A stretch of DNA of 64,000 nt from Rickettsia endosymbiont of Gonocerus acuteangulatus (GTDB lineage Bacteria; Pseudomonadota; Alphaproteobacteria; Rickettsiales; Rickettsiaceae). Location of the stretch: positions 496,001 through 560,000 of the forward strand of contig NZ_OZ032147.1 of the NCBI RefSeq assembly GCF_964026435.1. The letters run 5' to 3'. Below the pieces are notes generated by a model. That model was not told the origin of the DNA and did no database searches. It was given only the letters and a program-made list of their open reading frames with translations. Of the stretch, positions 18,499-29,809 are shown in pieces. Within the stretch, counting starts at the first letter, position 1, and the number at the start of each line of letters is the position of its first letter. The translations under genes were made by a program, and so were the position numbers.

Positions 18499-19062
18499 TT
18501 AACAATAACTAATTCTAATAATGGTTTAAGTCCTATAACCATCAGTGATTCTGAATGCACATTTACATTTGCTCCTTGCTTGAATATAAATAATTCTACA
18601 ATTATTTATAATAATAGTAATGGTTTAAATCATACAAAAATTTCATATAATAATGGTATTACTGTTGAAACTAGTAGTAATAAAATAAATATTAATGGTT
18701 TTGGAGGTTCTATTGAATTTGAGAGTTATAGCGGCTCTGCTACGATTAATGTGGGAGCAGAAGTTGTTATAATTAGTAACAATGGAGACCCTCTATTACT
18801 ACACTTACTTTGAATGACGAATTTAATTCTAACACTTTAACATTAAATAATCATTGTTTATACCTAGAAAATATTTTTGTTAATACAGATACAATATTTA
18901 ATAATTTGTGTCCATATATAGCTTAATGCGATAAGTGTCATTGCTAAAATAAAAGGGACCAGTAAATTGCACGAAAAAGGGACCAGAGAAGTTGGTGTGA
19001 CCTAATAAGGTTAATGTGCAATATTCACTAGATAATTAAGCAAGTAAATATCTAGTGATACA

Positions 19063-20484
19063 ATGATAAGAATAAATATGTATACAACAATTATCACCCT
19101 TTATAAACAAGGCAATAGTCAAAGGAATATTGCCAAACTAACAAGAACAGACCGCAAAACAGTACGAAAAATAATAAACCGCTATGTAGAGGCTGGTACA
19201 GAATCCCCAGCAATCTATGAACGATCTTCAGTTTTGGATTTTTGGCACGAAAAAATAATTGAGTTATTAGAAAAAAATCTGAGTTACATAAGAATTTTTG
19301 AGGAGTTAAAAAATCAAGGTTATACAAGCAGTTATACTTCTTTGACCCGTTATATCAAAAAATATAAAATTAAGGATAACAGTTGCATTCGTTTTCATAC
19401 TTTAGCAGGAGAGGAAGCACAAGTAGATTTTGGTGACATAGGCTTACAGTATAATTCTAAAGGGCGTAGAGTTAAAGCATATGTATTTAATATGCGTTTA
19501 AGCTATAGTCGCCTTGATTATTATGAAGTAGTGTTTGATCAAAGTTGTCAAACATGGATTCAATGTCATATCAATGCATTTAATTATTTTGCTGGTAGTC
19601 CAAAAGTAATAAAACTTGATAATCTTAAAGCTGGAGTAGTAGATGCCAATTTTTATGAGCCAGTATATCAGAAGGAATATAAGTGCTTAGCCGATCATTA
19701 TGGAATTTTACTTTCTCCTTGTCGAGTGTATCAACCGCAAGAAAAAGGCAAAGTTGAGTCGGGAATAAAATACGTTAAAAATAATTTTTTTGCTGGTCGT
19801 AAATTTGATAGATATGAAGAATTAACAAATGGTCTTGCAAATTGGTTAAATAAGGCCAATAGCCGAATACATGGTACTACTAAGAGAATACCTAGAGAAC
19901 TGTTTGAGCAAGAGGAAAGAAGTAGTTTGATTCCTTTACCATTAGAAACTTTTGATTTGTCATCTTGGCATAATCGAAAAGTAGCAAAAGATTGTCATAT
20001 TACCATAGATAATAATTATTACTCTGTACCAGCAAAATATATATACAGTGAGGTAATGGTACAATTGTCCCCAAAACTTGTTCAAATATTTTCTATACAA
20101 AATGATTTAATAGCAAGACACGTTAGAACAGAGGGCAAGGGGATATTTACCACTAATCCGTCTCATTATGCTAAATACAAACGTCTATGCCCAGGTTTTA
20201 TAGAATATAGTGAACATTATCAACAACAAATGCAGCAGATAGGGAATAATTGCAGTTTATTATTAGAATCATTACAACAAACAAGAGTGAATGATTGGCA
20301 ACGTTGTGCACGAGGTATCATTTCTTTACGTAAGGTTTACAATGATGACTTAATAGATAAAGCCTGTCATAGAGCACTACATTATGGTATAAGTTCTTAC
20401 TCTAAAATTAAGAATATTTTAAATAGTAATGCAGTAAACTTACCATTACCAGAGTTTGGAGGTAATAATGCAGAACTTATTTAA
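19063..20484 (+). CDS. istA: IS21-family transposase IstA (type C)
   Basis: A 473-residue intact protein. N-terminal HTH (about residues 7-40, YKQGNSQRNIAKLTRTDRKT). Integrase-type catalytic residues D122 (EAQVDFGDIG), D186 (VIKLDNLKAG) and E232 (EKGKVESGIKYVK). A C-terminal beta domain contains NYYSVPAKY. IstA cuts and joins the ends with help from IstB. The stop overlaps the istB start by 17 bp, indicating translational coupling. Confidence 0.95.
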   Translation: MIRINMYTTIITLYKQGNSQRNIAKLTRTDRKTVRKIINRYVEAGTESPAIYERSSVLDFWHEKIIELLEKNLSYIRIFEELKNQGYTSSYTSLTRYIKKYKIKDNSCIRFHTLAGEEAQVDFGDIGLQYNSKGRRVKAYVFNMRLSYSRLDYYEVVFDQSCQTWIQCHINAFNYFAGSPKVIKLDNLKAGVVDANFYEPVYQKEYKCLADHYGILLSPCRVYQPQEKGKVESGIKYVKNNFFAGRKFDRYEELTNGLANWLNKANSRIHGTTKRIPRELFEQEERSSLIPLPLETFDLSSWHNRKVAKDCHITIDNNYYSVPAKYIYSEVMVQLSPKLVQIFSIQNDLIARHVRTEGKGIFTTNPSHYAKYKRLCPGFIEYSEHYQQQMQQIGNNCSLLLESLQQTRVNDWQRCARGIISLRKVYNDDLIDKACHRALHYGISSYSKIKNILNSNAVNLPLPEFGGNNAELI

Positions 20485-21211
20485 TGACCTACGAAGCTTT
20501 AGATTATCAGGTATAGTCAATAGTTTAAATGAAAGGATTATTTATGCTCAAAATAATAAACTAGGATTTAAAGAATTTCTATCACTATTATGTGAAGATG
20601 AAAAATCTAACCGTAAGGATAATAATTACCGTCGCCGTAAAAGTGCTGCTAAATTGCCGGTAACTAAAAATTTAGAAGACTTTGATTTTAATTTCCAACC
20701 AAGTGTTGATGCCAAAGTAATAAGTGATTTATCAACTTGTGATTATATTAATACTAAGGGAAATGTAATATTCATAGGTGATTCAGGAACTGGGAAAACT
20801 CATCTTGCCATTGGGCTAGCATTAAAAGCTTTAACACGAGAATACTCTGTATATTTTACTACGGTATCGGATATGCTTTATAATTTACATATTGCAAGAG
20901 CAGATAATAGTTATCACAAAAAGGTTAAATTACTCCTATCGTTTGATTTATTAATTCTTGATGAGCTCGGGTTTAAGCAATTGCCAAAACATTCAGTAGA
21001 AGACTTTTTTAATATTATTGCTAAACGATATGAAAATAAATCTACCATTATTACCACAAACAAGGATTTTGAAAAATGGAATGAAATATTTGCTGATGAA
21101 GTATTAACTCATGCAATTATTGATCGAGTGGTACATCATGCTCATATACTAAACATAAAAGGTAAAAGTTATCGTATTAATAACTATAAATCTGGAGGTA
21201 ATATGGCATAA
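20468..21211 (+). CDS. istB: IS21 helper ATPase IstB (type C)
   Basis: An AAA+ DnaC-like ATPase of about 247 residues. Walker A is GDSGTGKTHLA and Walker B is LLILDELGF; TIITTNKDFEKWNEIF and IIDRVVHHAHIL are the sensor regions. The start at 20468 (MQNLFNDLRSF) is preferred because GGAGGT lies 4 bp upstream; an in-frame ATG 12 bp earlier lacks such a site. IstB controls target choice and activates IstA. Confidence 0.94.
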   Translation: MQNLFNDLRSFRLSGIVNSLNERIIYAQNNKLGFKEFLSLLCEDEKSNRKDNNYRRRKSAAKLPVTKNLEDFDFNFQPSVDAKVISDLSTCDYINTKGNVIFIGDSGTGKTHLAIGLALKALTREYSVYFTTVSDMLYNLHIARADNSYHKKVKLLLSFDLLILDELGFKQLPKHSVEDFFNIIAKRYENKSTIITTNKDFEKWNEIFADEVLTHAIIDRVVHHAHILNIKGKSYRINNYKSGGNMA

Positions 21212-21277
21212 AAATTTTTAAATATAGTGGTTCCTTTTTCGTGCAATTTACTGGTCCCTTTTTAATTGACAATGACA

Positions 21278-22151
21278 ATAAGGTAGTGATTTTTTAAGAG
21301 CATAGTAAACAGCATCAAAAAAGTGCTCAAAATTAGAAATAGTTTTTCTTATTTCATTCTTGATTTTAAACCAGTAATGCTCAATAGGATTTAAGTCAGG
21401 AGAGTAAGTTGGTAAAAATAAAATACTGCAACCAACAGATTCAATTAACGTTTTCACTTTTGTACTTTTATGAAAATTAATATTATCCATTACTACTATC
21501 TGACCAGCCTTTAATTCCTTGATCAATATCTCTTGTACATAAGTTTCAAAAATGTCCTTATTACATGTCCCATCAAATATTATTGGGGCAATAATATCTT
21601 TGACACACAGCCCAGCAATCATACTAATCCGTGATTTATGTTGATAGACCTTTTCACCATAACATCTTTGACCGATAATGCTCCACCCGTGTTCTCTACA
21701 GCTATTATCTTCTATCCCAGACTCATCGATAAATACTAAATCTTGTTTATCTATAGTTTTTAGTTTCAATATAAACTCATTCCTTAGACCAATATCCCTT
21801 TTGGGATGAAGAAAAGTTTTTTTTATAACTATAACCTAATTTATTAAGCAATCTTGATATCGTACTTGCAGATACTTTTTGACTCCAGTTATTAGCTAGC
21901 TCCATGGTGGTTTTATCAAAATTTAATTCTATAAATTTTTTAAATCCCTCTATGTCTCTTATTATTCTACGATGTCCTGTATGATAACCACTTTTTGCTT
22001 TGACATCCCCAGTTTGTTTCTTTAATTTTTTCCACTCTATTATAGTCTTCCTACTAATAGAGTATATCTCTGAAGTCTCTTTTATTGTTTTACCATCTGT
22101 TAAACTTTTTATTACTCGTATTCTTAAATCGTATGAATATGCCTTTGCCAT
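21278..22151 (-). pseudogene. IS630-B transposase in two frames (possible slippage site)
   Basis: The HTH half starts at 22151 (MAKAYSYDLRIRV) and runs to about 21780 in one frame. The DDE half (FIDESGIED, VVMDNINFHK, DLNPIEHYW) lies in another frame. The junction is a run of eight A (TATAAAAAAAACTTTT); one A fewer would fuse both. All four copies in the window share this run, so it may be a programmed slippage site rather than a mutation. The sequence is about 60% like IS630-A by eye. Confidence 0.75.
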
Positions 22152-22649
22152 AAGTTTTTCATTTAGTATAATCCAACTCATACTATAAGTCACTACCTTA
22201 TCGCATTAAGCTATAGTAAACTGAATTCTATTAATATTGCAAAGGGAAAAAACTTTGAGCAAACCGAAAATGATTTATACATAAATAAGTTAAATTTAGA
22301 ACCAGCAGCGAAAATAGAATTTACTCATAATAGAAGTAACTATAAATTCATTAATCCATCCCAAAGTAATGATTTAGTAGTTAGGAATTTATATGATATT
22401 GCAGAAGATGCCAGCAATATTAATACGATTGAAGAGTATTATGCTAAGAAAACAGGAGATTATGATTTTTGTCATCTTACGGCATTTAAATTTTTAAATT
22501 CTGACGTATTACAGCTAGGAGTATGCAACGACAGTTTTCTTTGCCGAGGGGTGACAGTTTTCTTTGCCGGTTATGGTGGTAGTGTATTGCTCATCCCAAT
22601 CTCCTTGTTATCTATTGTATTACTTCAGTTTTAAATTGTTTGAATGTTG

Positions 22650-23465
22650 TCATCCCTCATTCTTATTAGGATTTAAATCATAATTAAGCATTATAAATAA
22701 CTCATTTAGAGCATCTTTAGAAGAATAATTCTTATTGCCTTCGTAATGTGTTGTAGCAACTAATTCCTTTATCACTGCTCTTATTGATAACCATACAATT
22801 AAATTATCATGTTTTTGCCTATTATAATGTATTGATATCCTTTCAAATTCAGGATAATTAGCTATATCTTCTTCTTCAACATATGGCATGAACATTGCTA
22901 ATGATTCATTCACCATTGCTTTATCTGGAGAGCTGGCTAATATTTCTTTTCCTACTGCATCATTTAGATTTATCACATGATTAATATTATGAATATTACT
23001 ATCAAGAAAAATATGATCAAAATTCTGATCTAATAGTTCTTGTATCTCTTGGCTATTCTGGATTACAGTTAGTTTATTAGAATGAGCAAAACTAGTAATT
23101 TCCATAATGGTTGGGGGTATGTGCTTTCCTAAAAAATCTATTATGCATACTGCTCTTTGTAACGATTTTAAGTCTAAGTGTAATATAGAGCCTTGCTTAA
23201 TACATCCAGTTGCTAAGACTACGGGATAACACTCTTCTGGTACATCTTGATAATGTACCTCTAAATTCAAGTTTTTAGCTTCTTTATAATACAATAATAC
23301 AAAATGCTTTTTACTCTCAAATCCTATACACTTTAGCTTTTTTAAAGCCCTGACTAATAAATCTTCATTGTGGACCTTATAATATAATCTAGCAGGCATC
23401 ATTGGCTCATTGGTAGTAGTATAGATTACTGTATCATTATGATCATTAATACAATTAGTTATCAT
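22650..23465 (-). CDS. Passenger gene of IS21-D, unknown function
   Basis: A 271-residue intact protein starting MITNCINDHNDTVIYTTTNE. Its ATG follows the istB stop (TAG) after a single base, so it looks translationally coupled to istB. Segments include GFESKKHFVLLYYKEAKNLN, LHLDLKSLQRAVCIIDFLGK and a helical C-terminus with KHDNLIVWLSIRAVIKELV. No membrane helix, signal or known catalytic motif is seen. A C-terminal scrap of a second copy exists at 45099-45204, again ending NPNKNEG, so the gene travels with the element. I do not recognise it. Confidence 0.75.
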   Translation of the reverse strand: MITNCINDHNDTVIYTTTNEPMMPARLYYKVHNEDLLVRALKKLKCIGFESKKHFVLLYYKEAKNLNLEVHYQDVPEECYPVVLATGCIKQGSILHLDLKSLQRAVCIIDFLGKHIPPTIMEITSFAHSNKLTVIQNSQEIQELLDQNFDHIFLDSNIHNINHVINLNDAVGKEILASSPDKAMVNESLAMFMPYVEEEDIANYPEFERISIHYNRQKHDNLIVWLSIRAVIKELVATTHYEGNKNYSSKDALNELFIMLNYDLNPNKNEG

Positions 23466-23466
23466 A

Positions 23467-25192
23467 CTATTTATTATCCTCTACTTGTTTTAGTAATGCA
23501 CTTTTTCTTCTATAACTATCTGATTGAATTTCTAAAATTGTAGCATGATGAATGAGCCTATCAATCGCTGCTACAGTCATAGAATTAGTAGTAAAAATGC
23601 TATCCCACTGACTAAAAGGTTGGTTAGCAGTTACAATCATACTACCAGATTCATATCGTTGAGCAATTAACTCAAACAATACATGTGTTTCTCCTTCATC
23701 TTTACGTACATAACCAATATCATCAAGGATAATAACATCATACTTATCTAATTTGGTCAGTTCATTTGGTAATCTATACTCTTTACGTGCAGCTTGTAAA
23801 AGCTGTACTAGTTTAGTAGTAGATATAAATAATACCTTAACATGTTTCTCCACTAAAGCATATCCTATTGCAGCCGCTAAGTGACTTTTGCCTACTCCAG
23901 ACGGACCGAAGATTAAAAGATTTTCTGATCTCTTTATCCAGGCAGTATTAAAAGCTAATTCCTCTATCTTAGCTTTATTCAGTGGCTGTATAGCATAAAT
24001 CATTAAGATACTGACAATTTAATAGTATTAAAAACAGCATCATAAAATGTTTCAAAATCTTCTACAACTTTCCTAATTTCATTTTTTATCTTAAACCAGT
24101 AATGCTCTATAGGATTTAAATCAGGAGAGTAAGTTGGTAAATACAATATGGTACAACCAACGGATTCAATGAACTCTTTAACTTTAGAATTTTTATGAAA
24201 ATTAATGTTATCCATAATAACGGTTTGCCCAGGTTGTAATTCTGTAATTAATACATCCCTAATATAAGTTTTAAAGACCTCTGTATTACAATTACCTTCA
24301 AATATTACAGGAGCAATAAGATTACCATTACAAAGACCAGCTATCATACTTATTCTAAATTTATGTTGATACACCTTTTCTCCATAACACCTTTGTCCTA
24401 TAATGCTCCATCCATACTCTTTGCAAGCATTATCCTCTATTCCAGATTCATCAAGATATACTAATTTGTCTTTTGTGATGGTTTGTATCTTTGCTATAAA
24501 TTCATTTCTTAATTTAATATCTCTTTTCGGATGAAAATGAGTTTTGTTTATAGCTATAGCCAAGTTTTCTGATTTGTCTTAAAATAGTTACAGATGCAAT
24601 ATTACCCCATTGCTTTGCTAACTCCTTTGATGTTTTATTCATATTAGCTTTAAAAAATTCTTTAAAAGATTCTGAATCTTTTATCTTATGACTATGTCCT
24701 TTCTGATAACCAGTTGCTGCTTCTAAAGTACCTTGCTTATCTTTTAATTTTTTCCATTTATATATAGTATCACGACTTACATTAAATAATTTACTTACCT
24801 TACTTATTCGTATCCCTGCTTCTACAGCTTTTATAACTCTTAGTCTTAGTTCTATTGCATATGCTCGTGCCATATCTCTTTACATGCTTGTTAATATTTG
24901 CTTACTATAACATGATACTCTCGCTCTGTCAGTACCTTAATGACTTATGCTATACTTGGCTAAAATCAAAAGTGGTTAAAGATTTACCAGGTGGTAAGTG
25001 TGCTTTCCTAAGATAAGCTTGTACTTTTTCCCTATGACGTGTCTCTACCTCCTGTTCTAAAAGAATAGAAAACAGTTTATTATAACTCCATCCTTCAATT
25101 TGTGCCTTCTCTAAAAAGTTTTCCCATGTCTCAAGTATAGTCAATAATCCTAATTCTTTTAGAAGAATTGGTAAAGTTGCAGAATCATGCAT
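23467..25192 (-). pseudogene. istB of IS21-D, split by IS630-A copy 3
   Basis: The N-terminal 80 residues (25192-24955, MHDSATLPILLKELG to LTTFDFSQ) and the ATPase part (23988-23467, QPLNKAKIEELAFNTAWIKR onward) join in frame after removing the IS and its TA duplication. Walker A GPSGVGKSHLA and Walker B VIILDDIGY are intact in the second block. The sequence is only distantly like the type C IstB. Confidence 0.88.
23991..24952 (-). mobile_element. IS630-A copy 3 (962 bp), frameshifted
   Basis: Complete ends with TA duplication (23989-23990, 24953-24954). Transposase halves at 24873-24514 and 24563-24003 are out of frame because of the same extra C in the A run as in copies 2 and 6. It interrupts istB of IS21-D. 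Confidence 0.93.
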
Positions 25193-26418
25193 AACAACCT
25201 CCTACAGCAAACACAGATAAAAGATGATCATATGTTTGTAGCGAATGTTGTGTTACTCCTATAGGTGGTAATAATGGATTATTACTACAAGATTGAAAAC
25301 GTATTTGCAATAAACTCAAAGAAGGTATCTGACCTTTAGAAAGAGATGACAGCACCAATTCTCCTAGTGCCAGTTCACAATCATAATCAGCAGCTAACTT
25401 TAAAATACCTACCATTAATTTATTCGCATGCTTTGGCTTACAATGCTGATTAATCAAATTCCAAATGTTTTTATATGTCTCATTTGGTAAAATATCATCC
25501 CGTAGAATAGAACCACGAAATGCTCCAGGCTTCTTTATCAAAGCATTTACTAAATGGCGGTAATTAATACATCTAGATCTTTGCCATTTTTTATTTTTAT
25601 CAACTCTTACTTTTGCTAGATTTAATACATGATCAGCACCTAAATAACATGCAAGATAACTATCATAAATATGAATCTTCAGTTGCTGACCAATCAAACG
25701 TGATGGTACAGTATACATAACTTTTTGTACCGATATAGTACTAGACGTTGTTACCCTTGCAGTGATCTCAGTAAAATCAATCGTTCTTTTTTGAGGTAGT
25801 AATTGTAAATAAGGTCACTCAATATTAAGTTGTGCTTCATGACGGTTATTGTGTTTTTGAACTATCACATCTATAAAATCTTGATATTCTTCAACTGATT
25901 TAAAATCATATGAACCACGGAGTAAAAGAGCTTGTTCTAACCTTCTTTTGAGATGCCCATGTGCTGCTTCAACACTGCCATGTTCATGTCCTTTACCTCG
26001 ATTATTTCTGGTAGCAATCATACCATAATGGATACATATTGCTTCATAACTTTTAGTTATATCTTCTTCACTATTTGAATAGAGATTTTTAAAAGCTGCT
26101 GATAAACTATCTGTTCTATGCTCACGTGGGCAGCCACCTAACTTCCATAAAGCATCCTGTAGTGATTGAGATAAAGCAGTAAAGCTCTCTCCACCTTGAA
26201 TAATTTTCATAAAAGACCAATTGCTATAAGCTAAGCGAAAGTGATATAAAATATGCTGAAATACCTGACCTTTAATTGTAATATTAATACCTTTTAAGAC
26301 AGTGAAATCTGATAAACATTGATGTCCCGGTTCATGTAACTGACGAAAAACAATTTCTTTCTCCGGACCATGTAGTGCTTTCCACTTACTAACACGTCTT
26401 TGCATAGTTCTTAATATA

Positions 26419-27528
26419 CAAAACTTACGCTATGTTTGGTTCTAAATATCGTAAAGATGGAGAACGCAGCTGTTGTTGCATATAGTCATCTAAAAGCCCT
26501 AACTTTATTTGGTAAACCGTTTTACCGATTGTATTTGCAGTCCTTTTGAGAAATGCCCAAACTAAAAATGCCCAACTAATATGATTACGTTGAATACGCT
26601 GTTTCCTGCATTGACAACGTTCTATCCCAGTAAGTTGCTTAATTTCTCTGTGCATGCTCTCAATTACCCATCGAAAGCCACACTCATCTTGTGCAGCTTT
26701 AGAAGATTTGTGAGTTTTGTTATTGGTAACAACATACTCAACTCTGTTGGTAGAAACAGTAAATTTAAACAAATTAACATGCTTATTTTTAGCAAAGCCT
26801 TTTATATGAATCTCTACTCCATGCCTGATCTCTTCATCTGAAAATGTCAACTCTTTTACAGCTTTATAAGGTTTAGAATCGTGCGTTTTACTAACGTTTC
26901 TATTGGCTTTAATAGGGGCATAATAATATTTCCCCAGAGAGTCAACATGTTGCATAATTTTGTGTGTAGAATACCATGTGTCAAAAAGTACTGTTTGAAA
27001 AGGAATCTTCTTGCTATAAACAGCATTATTTAACATGTTTAATAGGTGTTCTAGTTTTGTTGCTCCATCATGATCAGGTGCAAAAATTCGATAATCTATT
27101 ACCCAAAACTTATTAATATCAGGGTTATAATATACCAGACTCACTACTCCTATACCTTTAGTAACTCTACCTGTAGCTCCACTGTACTGCGATCTTGCAA
27201 TTTCTATTTGCTTCGTATTCCTTTTATTTAAAACCGTATCATCAAATATTGTATATCCATTAGATGAAAAAATAACATCATTCTTGATGTGTTCCCATAA
27301 CAAAGAAGGTGTATATTTTTCATTCCTTAAAAATCTATTAATAACATCATGACTACATTTCTTTGCATGTTCAGCGTAGTAGGTTAAACTATAATTCTTT
27401 TGGCTAACTATTAAAAATTGACAATAATCTGTCCTATTAATTGGTATTGCTTGCAACTTTATCCTCTTTGACATGTTTAATTATTTTTACAATAATTTAT
27501 CACTTTTTTACTCATAGCGTAAGTTTTG
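26419..27528 (-). mobile_element. IS4/IS701-like element, copy 2 (1110 bp, complete)
   Basis: Perfect 16-bp ends CAAAACTTACGCTATG and complement, with a TATA duplication (26415-26418, 27529-27532). Inserted in istA of IS21-D. Confidence 0.94.
26425..27474 (-). CDS. DDE transposase, IS4/IS701 superfamily
   Basis: 349 residues, intact, with the DDT, FDTWYST and WVIESMHRE catalytic blocks. Nearly identical to the gene at 35975-37027, which has one extra Ser codon. With its perfect terminal repeats this is the best candidate for an active copy of the family and for mobilising the MITEs. Confidence 0.9.
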   Translation of the reverse strand: MSKRIKLQAIPINRTDYCQFLIVSQKNYSLTYYAEHAKKCSHDVINRFLRNEKYTPSLLWEHIKNDVIFSSNGYTIFDDTVLNKRNTKQIEIARSQYSGATGRVTKGIGVVSLVYYNPDINKFWVIDYRIFAPDHDGATKLEHLLNMLNNAVYSKKIPFQTVLFDTWYSTHKIMQHVDSLGKYYYAPIKANRNVSKTHDSKPYKAVKELTFSDEEIRHGVEIHIKGFAKNKHVNLFKFTVSTNRVEYVVTNNKTHKSSKAAQDECGFRWVIESMHREIKQLTGIERCQCRKQRIQRNHISWAFLVWAFLKRTANTIGKTVYQIKLGLLDDYMQQQLRSPSLRYLEPNIA

Positions 27529-27910
27529 TATACTATCCGGATATTCTCCAGGATGATGATCCTGTAGATATTCTAATAATGTTAATGATGTTAAATGTGG
27601 TATTTGTTCTAATAAAGGCACTATAATTGGTTCTCACACTTTGTCTAAAGGATCATTAATACGTTTAGAAACTTTTTTATATTGTTTTTGTGGTAGCCCT
27701 CTTCTTTCTATATTTCTAGCAGTACGTTCTGAAAATCCTGCTTTAGCTGATGCAATAACTTGGTTTAAACCTGCTTTTCTTAATGTCATATATACCTTTA
27801 CTTGTTGGTGTGTTATTCTTTTCCCAGACATCTTTGCAACTAATTAATTTGTTTAGATGTCTATTTTATTATCGGCAAAGAAAACTGTCACCCCTCGGCA
27901 ATAATATCTG

Positions 27911-29023
<1,113 letters not shown>

Positions 29024-29210
29024 TTAAATATTAAAGACAGCATTTTAGCATAATATAGATTGTAGATAAAGATTTATTCCCTATATGGATTGTTTTTCCC
29101 TTATTACAAGGAAAAATTAATGTTGTTGGATAGTTCAGTTCAACCCTTGTCATGCCATGACGGCATTGCCCTAGTGGAACATTTTCCCTCTGTCATCCCG
29201 TGATTTATTC

Positions 29211-29430
29211 TATAGTACCGGACAGTTTAAAAAAATTAGCATCATTGCAGGAAAAAGCTAGCGTTATTGTATGGCTTCTATGTCATTCCCGCGTAGGCGA
29301 GAATCCAGGAAAAAAAGTCTAAATATAGCAATTTTTTAGAATATAAAAGCTCGATATTATCTCGCTTTATGCTGGATTCCCGCCGTTGCTAAGAAATGAC
29401 ATAGAATAATAACTGTCCGGTACTATTAAT
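29211..29430. repeat. Nested palindromic elements upstream of tgt
   Basis: An outer palindrome with arms TATAGTACCGGACAGTT (29211) and AACTGTCCGGTACTAT (about 29415) encloses an inner palindrome at 29280-29402 with arms TGTCATTCCCGCG and a loop containing AAAGCTCGATATTATCTCG. A further arm CTGTCATCCCGTG lies outside at 29192. This explains most of the 516-bp gap 29006-29521, in which no gene is seen. Confidence 0.75.
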
Positions 29431-29521
29431 GCCCTCACAGGGTAACAGGAAAATACTTATACGCAAATAGCGAGTGATCTAACAAGCTCAATGATTATTT
29501 TTCTAACATCTGGATTCTGTA

Positions 29522-29809
29522 TAGCATAAATCATTAAGATACTGACAATTTAATAGTATTAAAAACAGCATCATAAAATGTTTCAAAATCTCCTACAACT
29601 TTCCTAATTTCATTTTTTATCTTAAACCAGTAATGCTCTATAGGATTTAAATCAGGAGAGTAAGTTGGTAAATACAATATGGTACAACCAACGGATTCAA
29701 TTAACTCTTTAACTTTAGAATTTTTATGAAAATTAATGTTATCCATAATAACGGTTTGCCCAGGTTGTAATTCTGTAATTAATACATCCCTAATATAAGT
29801 TTTAAAGAC
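29522..29809 (-). mobile_element. IS630-A copy 4, 3' half (288 bp)
   Basis: Begins with the intact IS end TAGCATAAATC and contains the last 70 codons of the transposase (VIMDNINFHK onward). It stops at ...TTTTAAAGAC, where IS30 copy 3 begins. The missing part, starting CTCTGTATTAC, lies at 44426-45098 in the same orientation; 288 + 673 = 961 bp, exactly one whole element. Confidence 0.9.

Larger units (their letters stand above)
18936..21277 (+). mobile_element. IS21-C copy 1 (2342 bp, complete)
   Basis: Begins TGTCATTGCTAAAATAAAAG and ends with the complement of TGTCATTGTCAATTAAAAAG. Each end carries two tandem transposase-binding-like repeats (AAAGGGACCAGTAAATTGCA followed by GAAAAAGGGACCAG), typical of IS21. 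A 5-bp ATAAG duplication is present. Encodes istA and istB, both intact. Confidence 0.95.
18919..22212 (-). mobile_element. IS630-B copy 1, carrying a nested IS21-C
   Basis: Ends TAGCTTAATGCGATAAGGTA and complement, a perfect 23-bp or longer inverted repeat, with a TA target duplication (18917-18918, 22213-22214). The IS21-C element at 18936-21277 entered 17 bp from one end and duplicated ATAAG. Without it the element is about 947 bp. It interrupts the unknown gene 18360-22523. Confidence 0.92.
18360..22523 (+). pseudogene. Unknown protein rich in short beta-type repeats, destroyed by a MITE, a frameshift and three IS insertions
   Basis: The gene can be rebuilt: ATG at 18360, MSKL, MITE at codon 4, then TITNSNNGLSPITISDSE. 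A frame change occurs near 18787 where GACCCTC seems to have lost a C (continuation SITTLTLNDEFNSNTL). IS630-B copy 1 enters at 18919. The frame resumes at 22213 with SKLNSINIAKGKNFEQTEND and runs to VLQLGVC, where IS21-D begins. Visible residues are Asn/Ser/Thr-rich with alternating hydrophobics (ISYNNGITVETSSNKININ), as in beta-helix or autotransporter passengers. I do not recognise the family. The C-terminus is lost. Confidence 0.6.
25185..27831 (-). pseudogene. istA of IS21-D with two nonsense codons and an IS701-like insertion
   Basis: The HTH part starts at 27831 (MSGKRITHQQVKVYMTLRKA). The first premature stop is TGA after DPLDKV, where TGG (Trp) is likely ancestral because the frame continues EPIIVPLLEQIPH. 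The IS701-like element enters after EYPDS. The catalytic part continues TMQRRVSKWKALHG, CLSDFTVLKG and NNRGKGHEHGSVEAAHGHL. The second premature stop is TGA after QLNIE, likely a changed CGA. The last part is VMYTVPSRLIGQQLK onward. The final frame overlaps the istB start by 8 bp. Confidence 0.88.

Noticed and set aside
19094-19327. 77-residue minus-strand frame, repeated in every IS21-C copy
   Set aside because: Exact antisense shadow of the istA N-terminus; it recurs only because the IS recurs.
22204-22240. TATAGTAAACTGA at 22211 as a second copy of the palindrome at 7555
   Set aside because: Only one arm matches, and after removing IS630-B the bases are in-frame codons of the interrupted gene.
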